From: Mortierella sp. BCC40632
Lineage: Eukaryota > Mortierellomycota > Mortierellomycetes > Mortierellales > Mortierellaceae
Length of the DNA stretch: 64,000 nt
Assembly (NCBI GenBank): GCA_011634665.1
Contig: WAEK01000004.1
Coordinates: 21,001 to 85,000 of the forward strand
Direction of reading: 5' to 3'
Every line of letters starts with the position of its first letter. Position 1 is the stretch's first letter. Below the pieces are notes generated by a model. The model saw only the letters and a program-made list of their open reading frames with translations. It did not search any database and was not told the DNA's origin. A program made the translations under genes and the position numbers. Shown here in pieces: positions 1 to 10,061 of this stretch.

Positions 1-1119
1 ACAAGAAAAAGAGGGGTGCGGGGGGAGGGTGTGCGTCGACCTGACTTGGGCCATGGGCCGCGCAGACACAGGTGCAACCTTTGGAGCAAGAGTGTCCTGG
101 TCTTGGACCGGACTTATTTTTAGGGAATTCGTGTGCTCCTCTCTCTCTCTCTCTCTCTCTCGGGCCCATTCCAAAGGCCTCTCTTCATATATTTTTTTTT
201 TTTTCCTCTTCCGCAAACAAAAAGAGCACTCGAGCACAGCTGGGTCTTTGGTCGAAGCCTCGGCGAGCAGTTGATGAGTTGGCTGGCCATTAGGGTATGT
301 GAGAGAGTGAGAGAGAGAGAGTCAAAGAAACAGAGACAGGAGAGGTGGAGTGTAGAGAGGAAAAAGGCCGAGAATATGTGCATTCATGCGTGAATGTGAA
401 CAAGAAAGAGAGAGAGAGAGAGAGAGAGGGAGGGAGAGAGAGGGAGGAGAGACAGGTAGGCACGCGGAGGGATCGGGTACCTGAGCAGGGGGCACTGATT
501 GGTTGTCCTGAGCGCTCGGAAGAGAGGGATCAGATTAACTTCCAAGTCGTACCTGGACAAGGATACTGGACCCAGAGACACTGAGAGTGGGTATGAGGGT
601 AAGAGTGAGAGTGAAAGTGGGGAGAAGCAACCAGAAGAGAGAGAGAAAAGTGATAGAGAGAGGACCGGATGTGTCGATCAACCAGAGACATACACAGGAT
701 GAAAAGAAGAAAAAAGAGAGAATGTGGCAGGGTAAGGGACAGCGTTGGTCGGCTTGTTAGTTCATGACAATGATAGGAGCAGCGGTAGTGATGGAAGGGG
801 TCTGGCGCATCAAGAGAGTGCGTGAGAGTGAGGGAGGGTAAGGGAGAGAGTGTTTGTATGAGAGAGTATATGTGTATGAGAGAGGGAGAGAAAGAGAGAG
901 GGTGTGTGTGTGTGTGTATGTGTATGTGTGAATGTGTTGGCACAGGAGGATGCAACTGTTCGTGAAGGAGCAGACCGCAACTGGATTTGCCAGTGACAGT
1001 TACGGGCACGAAACGAGAGAGAGAAAGGAAAGAGAGAAGGAAAGAAAAAGAAAGAGAGCACAACAGCAGAAAGGGAGCAACAGAACAATAAAGAGTTGAC
1101 GGAGAAATGAGAGAAAGTG

Positions 1120-1248
<129 letters not shown>

Positions 1249-1748
1249 ACGCGATTCAACGACTGGAAATGGGTTTGGTATTGGATCGGACAGCACGTCC
1301 AGTCAGCCGGGTCCTGTCTGACTGCGTGTAGAAGCAACCCTTTGGTACGTTCTGTCTTTTCTCTCTTCCACACACAGACGCACTCACTCATTCACCCATT
1401 TCACATATCGCAAAAAGGCACCAACAACAGCAACAACAACAGGCTGTTGCAAACACCAGAATGCTGAACTGTTGATGCAGCTTGTCCAGCGAGGGACATC
1501 TGTTGCAGACCAAAGTGCCTCCGTTTCAGGATCCGTGGCCATTGACCCTAGGGCGAACAGACGGACTGCAGCAACCGATCGGAAGGAAAGGGGGAAGGGG
1601 AGGGGGTGGGACGCGGAGGAGAAATGGCAAGACATCCGTGGGCCGCGCACACGCGTGATAGTCAGGAGAATGAGGCCAGAGAGACGACGAACGACGACGA
1701 ACGACGACCAGACCAAAAGACAGTCTGAGGGAGCCAGAAGGACACAGA

Positions 1749-1750
<2 letters not shown>

Positions 1751-1785
<35 letters not shown>

Positions 1786-1821
1786 AAAGAAAAAGAAAAA
1801 AAAAAAAAAAAAAAGAAAAAA
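1751..1821. repeat. Interrupted poly-A tract
   Basis: About 70 bp of almost pure A, broken by a few G residues. It is one of many A or T homopolymers in the window. There is no transcript or gene end that would explain it. Confidence 0.9.
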
Positions 1822-2047
1822 ATTGGGCGTCAAGGGCAACCATGGACAGACCCGCGAGGCTGCCCGCTGGCTCTATTGAGCAGCAGATTATTCAGGGATA
1901 GTCAAGGAGAGCCTTGCGAAATATAAAAACAATGCTATAAACGAATACATTTGTCGCGAATGAAAAGGGAGCATAGGAAGGAGACAGCGCACCATTTTTT
2001 TCTTGCCGTCTGTGGACAGAAGAAGAAAACAAGGATCATCTTATGGC

Positions 2048-2048
<1 letters not shown>

Positions 2049-2097
<49 letters not shown>

Positions 2098-2103
2098 TTC
2101 TCT
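2049..2103. repeat. (TC)n microsatellite
   Basis: Interrupted TC dinucleotide array with occasional TTT steps. Its polarity is opposite to that of the purine-rich DNA around it. No gene is associated. Confidence 0.9.
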
Positions 2104-3400
2104 TGCTCCCTTTCTCTTTCCCTCTGCTGGGGTGGATGAGCAGGTGGGTAGGTAGGTCGGGGAGGAGACAGCAACCAGCCAGTTTGGACAACAGTGTACT
2201 GCGCTGCAGCACCCCACAGGGGTGTTTGTCCCAACAGTCTTCAGTCTCTTTTTAAATGCCTTCTCTCTCCTGTCCATCTTCACCCGCGCTCTCAATGTAC
2301 CACGAAGCATTGGGAAAGAGGGTGCCTGTGGTGCAGTCAAACAGAGACAAAAGAAACCGTGCAAACAGACAGAGACCTCGCAAACAGACCTCGGCGTGAG
2401 AAGTCTGGGCTTCAGAAAGAGATGTTCGGTCAGGCACCGTTAACCCTTTGGTCAAAATGAGTGAAAGAGCGAGCAGTCGGATGATGAGAGCCGATGTACA
2501 CTGGATGAGATGAATGAAAGCATTGTTGTTCGTTCATCACTCGGCCCGATGGATCTGGGCCCATGGATCGATCCACAGTGAGCTGGGAGAAGGAACGATC
2601 ACAGAAGGAGTTCAAGGGGAAGACCAGAGGCGAAAGGCACAGGCACACCACATTTCAAGGGCTGAACGGTCCGATACAACACCAGGATAAAAAAAAGGTC
2701 GCCTGGTTGCTTCTGGGCCAAGGACCCTTTTATCCATGCCAGGTCGGAAGAAAGAGAGGGAGAGAAGAGAAAGAGAGATAGAGAGAGAAAACAAGGGATC
2801 CCAAAAGTCCCTGATTGACTTTGCCATTCTGATCGGGTGGATCGTGTGGGAGGGATGGGCAGATGACGGAAAGGGCTTCTGCAATACCCTTCCTCCCACT
2901 CCCCCTGCAGTTGCAGATGTCGTTGGCAGAACGGCCAGTGTATGTATTTGCTTGTCTGCGTAGGTGTGTGTATGTGTGTGGTATGTGCGTGTGTGTATGT
3001 GTATGTCTGCGAGAGTGATGAAAGGGCTGTTGAGTGAATGAGATGAGGAGGATTGGGATCAATGGGTTGCATGCGTACCTTGAGGCTGAGACTAGGACAG
3101 GGGCTGGGCAAGCCAAGCACTCTTGACTTAGCGTCGTAAAGGGCTGAGCGAATCAAATGGGTAGAAGGGAGTGTGAACCGGGACTTGATCCGAATGCACA
3201 CAGGGATGAATCGTGAGAGTGGCGAAGCCGAGAGGATGAGGATGCCGTCGAGGATTGGGATCTGGAGAGAAAGAGAATGAATGAAGGGGAAGAAAAGTTG
3301 GCCTCGTTGTGATGCCAGGCCGGAGCAGGAAGGAGATCGATGGATGCTCAGAACAGGCAGATGAAAGAGCAAAAGAAGAGGGTAGGGGAGGAGGAAGGAA

Positions 3401-3608
3401 GAGGAGGAGGAGGAGGAGGCGGTGGAGGTGGAGGAGGAGGAGGAGGAGGAGGAGGGTGGAGGAGGAGACGGAGAGAAAAAAAATAAAAAGAAAAGAGGAT
3501 GGAGAGGAGATGGCGATGAAGAAGAAAGAGAAAGAAGGAAAGTGAAAGCGAAAGGTCAAAGTGAAAGTGAGTGAGTGGGTGAGTGAGTGAGTGAGTGAGT
3601 GAGTGAGA
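3401..3608. repeat. (GGA)n and (GAGT)n arrays
   Basis: Two simple arrays: GGA triplets at about 3401-3470 and a GAGT tetranucleotide array at about 3564-3608. Both are purine-rich on the plus strand and lie outside any supported gene. Confidence 0.85.
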
Positions 3609-3759
3609 GAAAGAGCAAAAGAGAAGAGAAAGAGCCATCGAGTCCGCCAGAGCCAGGCACCGACTACCAACCCATCTCCGACAATCACCAACAATCACCA
3701 ACAATCACCACCAAGCACCACAAGCACAGACAAGAGACCGACCAGCCGACCCTCCGACC

Positions 3760-5512
3760 AACACACTGACAGGGCTTTGTCTGTTACCGAGCCATTACTT
3801 TTCTCCTCTCTCTTTCTCTCTCTTTTTTTTTTTTTGAGCCTCTCTTGTAGCTCAATCTCGTTTCGACACTCTTTCTTGGTCCTCCTTGTCCTCCCCCTCC
3901 CTTGTCCGATACCCTATCCTACCCTACTCTAGCCCTGTGCTCATCGGCGTGGCCACATGCGCACACAAACATCTCTTACCCACTTCAACCCACACGCACA
4001 CACACATGGCACAACACTCACACAAGTCTGTCTCGAGAGACATACCAAACAGGCCCTCGCGCCGCTAGAGCTACCCATCACTCACTGCGAACAACGGTGC
4101 GCCTGCCCGGTGCGAAAGCATTGGTTGGTATTGCGTGAGTAGGCAAATGGCCCGAATATTGCACCTGTACAGCGCAAATAGAAACCATGGAAACTGTAAA
4201 CTCTAAACCCACACTCGCTCTCACTCCCATTTCTCCCACCTCTCTCTCTCTCTCTCTTTCTCTCTGGCTCTTCCTTGGGTCGGCCGTCTCAAAAAATGCT
4301 CCCCTTCCTCCTCCCACCCCGCCTTCTGTCCTGCCTATCTATGTCTGTCTTGTATCTGTCTGATTACATTGTTTGTCTAATGGGTATGTCCTGGCTAGCA
4401 GTCATCCAGACAAGGCCAGTTCAGTCCAACGACTGGGTTGTCTGGTGCGGCACACTCTCTCTTTCTCTTTCTCTTTCACTCTGCTCTCGTGTCTCGCCTG
4501 CCTGTATCCATGGCACGCATCGCAATTGACGGTTCGTGCATATGTGCTCCTGCTCTCTCTCTCTCATTCTCTCTCTCTTCGCTCCCCACTCTACCCCAAA
4601 TAGCTCGCGAGTCATCATTGCTGACTGGGTGCAGAAGGGCCCACGTCTTGCTCCAAGACCCTTCCTCTTTTCCTTTCACACTTCATTTCCGCTCCCTTTT
4701 GTCCTTCCCAGGTTCTAGAAAGGGGCCCAAACATTGACCCGTATGCAAGCCTATCCATTCGGTGCATGACCATTTCACTCTCCCCCTTCTCCACGGCCTT
4801 CCCTCCCTAGGACATGTGCCGTGCTCGACTCTCAGCAACTTTTGCAAACCCCTGTGACAAGGAGCAAGGCCATCTGCTTGTATATCTCCTCGTTCATACA
4901 ACTCAGCAGATTTTTATTTGAGTTAATGGGATTGAGCAAAGCTGGATGGGGAGGGGGTAAGCAGGGAAAGAAGTAACAACTGCTCCGATTAATGTTGTAC
5001 CCCAGCACACACACACATACATTTCCCGTCGCTGCAGAAGAGAGAGATGGCCCAAAACCCTGCGGTCTTTTTTGGATCTGAAAAAAGGACCGCTCGTTCA
5101 ATCCGGTGTCAGTCTCTCAGCATCAGGAACTTGGTCCCTTCGCTGGGTCTGCTCTCGCTCTTTCTTCTTTTTCCTGTCCCTGTTATTTTTAGGACATCTT
5201 TTTTTTTTTTTTTTTTTTTTTTCCTTGGACTGCTTATTTGTCAAAGGCGATGCTCTTTCAGAGCGAAGCCGGGCTCTCGGATCGCGTTCTTCGTCTCTGG
5301 CTCTCTCTCTCTCTCTCTCTTTCTCATATTGTTGTTTTCTTTCTCTCGTCAAGCCTTGAACTGTTGTTCATTTATTACACCATCTAATTCTTCCTCTTTT
5401 CTTCTATCCTTCTCCCTTCCGACAGATACTGCGAGACCCGCTGGATGACCTAGTGGAGGATACAGAAAGAACAAAAAAATCCTTGTGGATTATGTCGAAA
5501 TGTGGATCTTCT

Positions 5513-5543
<31 letters not shown>

Positions 5544-6015
5544 GTCCGCAACCTGGCCCTCATTGCAAAGCAGTCGAGCAGTGGAAAGGAAGGGAGGGGG
5601 AGGGGAGGGATAAAGACCGGGATCCCGACCAGTGGATTTCATAAGCATAAATATCTAACAGAGCCATTCTTTTTTTTTATTTTTTTTTTTTTTTTTTTTG
5701 GTTTTCTTCTCAGCCAAACATCGGTTGTCGATCTGCGGACCTGTTATACAGTAGGTCCGAAGGAGGACTTCGGGTCTACAGGTCTACAAACAAGAGGTCT
5801 ACAAACAAGAGGGAAGGGGGGGGGCCACAGCGCTATTAGTTTCTTGCTTCACCTCATAAGACTAAAGTTGGACCCCGTTTCCTCAGAAGTATTTTTTTTT
5901 AAAGAAAAAAAAACGGGGGGCCACACTCACACACTCTCACACACGTACGAAAGTAGACTACCCACATGGAAAGAGAATGAGAAAGAAGAGGGGTCTATTA
6001 GGATTTTTTACTTAG

Positions 6016-6052
<37 letters not shown>

Positions 6053-6081
6053 GCGTCTAAACAAATAAAGAAAAGAAAATG
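3760..6081. other. Gene-free CT- and T-rich region
   Basis: The plus strand changes from purine-rich to pyrimidine-rich near 3.76 kb and carries T-tracts near 5197-5222, 5518-5543 and 5678-5698 and an A-tract near 6018-6049. The base skew resembles the leaders of plus-strand genes elsewhere in the window, but I cannot find a convincing plus-strand coding sequence. The next gene, at 6082, is on the minus strand and ends here, so its 3' UTR lies at the right edge. Confidence 0.45.
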
Positions 6082-8454
6082 CTACAGATCCACCATGATG
6101 GGCGAGCCCCTCATCTTGTACACCCCAAGTCTCTGTGCCAGTCCTGCCAATCGATGTCCAAGTCCTGATGACGATGAAGATGAAGCTGATGAGGTCGAAG
6201 GTGATGAGATCGATGACGAAGCCGAGGTCGATGACGACAATGACGGGGATGAACTGGCCGCCACTGAGACCGACCTCAGCGTAGGAGAACTCGGCGGAGA
6301 CAGCTCGTTGCCTTCGTCATCGACGCTTCGAAGGCTGCCCTGCGACATGGATCCCAATGGCCTCTCTTTGGTTCGACGCATGGATGAACCCTGTTGCTGT
6401 TGTTGTTGACTTGAATGTGTCTGGTTGTGGCTAGAAAGGGTCAGCAGTGGCGTGGAAACTGACCTACGATATCCTCCTGCACCCTTTCTCTCCGAACCAT
6501 GATGATGAAGGTGGTGATGATGATGGTGCCCACCATTCCACCGTCGATGCCGTCGGTCATCTCCCATGGCTCGACAAATGATTTCCTGAAGAATATCGTC
6601 CCGAATATCAAACGAACTCTGGGCCCGGTTCAGTCCAAGCCGTTTGTGATGTTGTCGGTGCTGCTGAGCTGTCTGTGAAGGTAATGGCAACTTTGGGGAA
6701 TGGGACCGAGATGTCTGCTGTTGCTGTTGCGATGGTAGCGGTGATGATTGTGATTGTTGTTGCTGTTGTTGTTGTTGGTCGTCTTGTTGGGATGGTGAAT
6801 GAAATGGGTTTGTTCCAGTGGTGGTCCGCACATTATTGGACTCTGTTCGTGAAGTCATTGCGTCCGAAGTCAAGTCAAGCTTCTCTCGAGGTCCTTGTTC
6901 ATCGTCATCCATAAAGGCATCCATGTCCAACGAGGAAAGCGATGAGATAGACACAGTCGAGGGAAGGCCCCGAAGTGCATTTTGCATCAATTGATCGCCT
7001 TCGTTTGAGTTTCCCAAATACACGCTTGCATTCGTTGGAGAGCTAATAGCGAGTCCGGTCTCCGAGAACGAGAGCGAGTGACTATCGAGCAATTCCGACT
7101 CTGAGGATAAGGGAGCAACAATAGTCGGCAGGGGCAAGGGTGGCACGTAATTCCGATGGAGATGATCGTTGTTGGTCCACATTGGTCGGACACGCACCAC
7201 CTCGTTGACAATCTTACTCTGCAACACCTGCGACTCTTTTGCGGCACTCCAGTAATGGATCCAGCTCAAGCTGTGCAGACAAGGCTCCTCCCTCAGCTCT
7301 TGTTGTTGACGCGACTGAAGATGGATAGGTTCGAACGAGTTGATATACCGAATCTCAATCAATGGATAGATCCGGCTCATCGTCTCAAAAACCTGATTGT
7401 ATTGTGCCTGCTCGTCCGCTGAGCCAACAAACACATAACCGATGATCGGTTCTGGTGGCCCGGGCGCAGCTCCTCCCGTAGTCCCGCTACCGCCCAGGAG
7501 CTTTTGAGCAGACAATGGCAAGGACATGGATGACGATGAATTTGCTCCCTTTCGACCATGTCCCGTCACCATTCCACCCTCGGCGCACGACTCGAGGTCT
7601 GCCAAGGACCCTGACTGAGCCAAACTCTTTTTCACGCTAGATTTGATGGCCCTAGCACCCTTGGCCTTACCTCCTGTGGCCGAGGATCTGGTCGTCGGCG
7701 CCGCTGGCCCAAGATGGTAACCCTCACCTGCGGGGATTTTTAAAAAGTTAACCCAGCTCGAGAACTTGGAGGCTACCTTCTCCACATAGTCGAGTGATGG
7801 TCCAGACTCAGGCGCTGGATAGAGATGGATAACAGGCATATCCCACCATAGGGCTGTCTGGGTCAACCATTCGACATGTCGCTCAAATGTGAGTTCTGTA
7901 TGAGTGTCAATATGATGAGAAATCGTGATGGTTGGAACAGGGGGCGAGCGGCGCTCTGGGGATTGCTGTTGCTGGGGCTGCTGCATAGGAGGTTGCTGTG
8001 GTTGTAATACCTGTTTTGGGTGAGTTGTTGGACCTCCCGACCTCGTGCTTAGTCGCCCACCGAACCATGACTGGGTAAAGGAGCTCGGCAGTTGGCTGTA
8101 TTGAGTGTTATTGTTTTCAAGTGCCTGCGCATAACCGGGAAGAGCCTCGTCTGACGGGTGTTTTGCCAGGCCTTTGGACTTTTTTGCCAAGTCCTTAGAT
8201 TTTTTTGACCCAGGCTCATCTTTTGTTGGCTGATTAGTCCCGGCGGCGGGTTGAGGTGGAAGGGGTCGTGCTTGTTGTTGTTGTTGTTGTTGTTGTTGTT
8301 GCTGTTGCTGTTGTTGAAGGCGCGATGTCTCCTCGGCCTCTTCCTCTGCATTGAGAGCAACTAGGACCTCAGTCGGGTCAAAGGGGGGTCTATCCAGTCG
8401 ATAGGGATTCCGTAGCTGGAAGGGGGCTGTTGGCAATTGCTGTCGCAGTGCCAT
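6082..8454 (-). CDS. Q/H/S-rich protein of unknown function, 790 aa
   Basis: A single uninterrupted minus-strand frame of 790 residues; I do not recognise the family. Residues 47-61 are a run of 15 glutamines, encoded by mixed CAA and CAG. Further Q-rich, H-rich (around residue 650) and S-rich (C-terminal) stretches follow. Two ordered blocks stand out against the low-complexity background. One lies near residues 175-255, with WW and FSSWVNFLKIP. The other lies near 335-445, with IIGYVFVGSADEQAQYNQVF and a W/Y-rich section. The tail ends LAQRLGVYKMRGSPIMVDL. Such layout suits a regulatory or scaffold protein, but that is only a guess. The upstream coding strand is CT-rich, as for other genes here. 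No transmembrane segment is evident. Confidence 0.8.
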   Translation of the reverse strand: MALRQQLPTAPFQLRNPYRLDRPPFDPTEVLVALNAEEEAEETSRLQQQQQQQQQQQQQQQARPLPPQPAAGTNQPTKDEPGSKKSKDLAKKSKGLAKHPSDEALPGYAQALENNNTQYSQLPSSFTQSWFGGRLSTRSGGPTTHPKQVLQPQQPPMQQPQQQQSPERRSPPVPTITISHHIDTHTELTFERHVEWLTQTALWWDMPVIHLYPAPESGPSLDYVEKVASKFSSWVNFLKIPAGEGYHLGPAAPTTRSSATGGKAKGARAIKSSVKKSLAQSGSLADLESCAEGGMVTGHGRKGANSSSSMSLPLSAQKLLGGSGTTGGAAPGPPEPIIGYVFVGSADEQAQYNQVFETMSRIYPLIEIRYINSFEPIHLQSRQQQELREEPCLHSLSWIHYWSAAKESQVLQSKIVNEVVRVRPMWTNNDHLHRNYVPPLPLPTIVAPLSSESELLDSHSLSFSETGLAISSPTNASVYLGNSNEGDQLMQNALRGLPSTVSISSLSSLDMDAFMDDDEQGPREKLDLTSDAMTSRTESNNVRTTTGTNPFHSPSQQDDQQQQQQQQSQSSPLPSQQQQQTSRSHSPKLPLPSQTAQQHRQHHKRLGLNRAQSSFDIRDDILQEIICRAMGDDRRHRRWNGGHHHHHHLHHHGSERKGAGGYRRSVSTPLLTLSSHNQTHSSQQQQQQGSSMRRTKERPLGSMSQGSLRSVDDEGNELSPPSSPTLRSVSVAASSSPSLSSSTSASSSISSPSTSSASSSSSSGLGHRLAGLAQRLGVYKMRGSPIMVDL

Positions 8455-10061
8455 TGCAGCCGATGTTTAGAGGATTGAGCAACCGAGAAAGTGAGAAAGG
8501 TGAAGAAAGCGATTGATAGAGAAGAAATCGAGAGAAGATGAGATACAAGGACGGGTCAATGATATCGCAAGAGGTAGAGACAAGAGTGAAAGAGCTGGAA
8601 GGCGAAAAGGAAAGAATGAGCAAAGAGATGCAGGCCCGCAGATCAAAGGGCAAGTCTATCGCCAACTGGCCCAGCGGGGGAGAGACAAAAGAGTAGTAGA
8701 GAGAAGGGACGCGACTGGGAGTGATGCTAAGTCGCGTGTGCGGAGGAGGATGGCCAACTGGCCTGGGCTGGACACGGCCTAAATCAAATCGGATCACATC
8801 GCGTGCAGCCTGGGGGAAAGAGACCCAGATTCCGCTCCCAACGGAGCAACGGGTGGCTGAGATCTGGCGCTGCCCTTTTTTATGTCTCGGACATTCCGCA
8901 CAGAGAGAAAGAGAGACTGAGAGAGATTAGAGAGGGAGAGAGGGAGAAAGGAGAGAGATCAGAGAGAGATCAGAGAGCACGGTCAAAGAGAGTCAAATGG
9001 CGCAGTCGATCCATGGACAGGTTGGGGATCGACAAGCTTGCGTGTACATCCCAACCCTTTCTATTCAGGACGCCTGTTACGTCGTTTGACATTGCTTCCA
9101 GCACACATCCATGCACTTTTGCCTTTTTATCCCAAAGAGGGAGTGCGCTCTTTCAGAAACAATAAATCAATGGCTCGGTCTTGCTTCGCCGGTACTCTCT
9201 GTGCGAGCGCGCAGCTAGACCTGGTGGACTAGAGGTCCGGGCCTTGCCTAGCATCGCCTTCTTTGTGTCTATCGAAGCCAAGTTTGGAAGACATCAAAAA
9301 AAAAAAACAGCCACTAAAAAAAATCTCCTCTTCAGCTACTCGAAAATTAAACTCATCTCATGGGAGCACCACAACAAGAGAGGAGGGGAGGGGTCAACAG
9401 GGCCGCTGACTGACTGAGTGTCATCGAAGTGTGTCTCTTCTGTCCCTGTCCTTCTGTCCCTTCTGTCCCTTTTGCTCACCTCTCTTGTCAATCTCCATCT
9501 TTCTCCATTCCCGGTCCATTCTTTTTGGGTTTACGCTTTCCCATCCCTACCTCATCCCTGCCTCGCATGCAATCAGCTTCTTCGCTGCCATCCATTTCTT
9601 TTTCTTTCTTAGTCTCCCTCTCTCTCATAGATTCCTTTTGCGGTACTACCCCCCCCCCTCCCATTCTATAGACCGAACCTACTCTTCTTCTTCCACTGAA
9701 CCTAGCAAACACTGCTTCAGCCAACTCGAGTTGCCAAGGATTTCCTAGAGCCGTCAGTGGATCCCTGCAGGACAACCACCTGCAAGCACGCAGCCTCCCT
9801 CTCGTCATTGAATCAACATCCACTTCCTCTCCCCTCCCCCTCCCCTGACTCACTTACCAATCTCGCGCGCGCCGTGTCGCTATGAGAGACGGGACTGGAG
9901 GCTTTACGAGAACAAGAATCCGCCGGTAAGTGAACAAAGCACAAAAATAGGATAGTGGAGGAGGAGGAGAAAGGATAGAGGCCATCTCAGCAGGTTCAAA
10001 TCCCCCCCACTACCTCCCACTCTCTTTCTTCTTCATCTTCATCTTCTCCTACCCCGCACAA
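8455..10061. promoter_or_regulatory. Shared divergent upstream region
   Basis: This 1.6 kb gap separates two divergently transcribed genes (6082-8454 minus, 10062 plus). Its left half is GA-rich on the plus strand and its right half CT-rich, so each gene sees a pyrimidine-rich coding-strand leader. A GTAAGT at about 9926 could start a 5' UTR intron of the right-hand gene. No defined TATA box or operator can be assigned. Confidence 0.5.

Noticed and set aside
6095..6409. Plus-strand acidic frame opposite the unknown-function gene
   Set aside because: It is the reverse complement of the S-rich C-terminal codons of the minus-strand gene.
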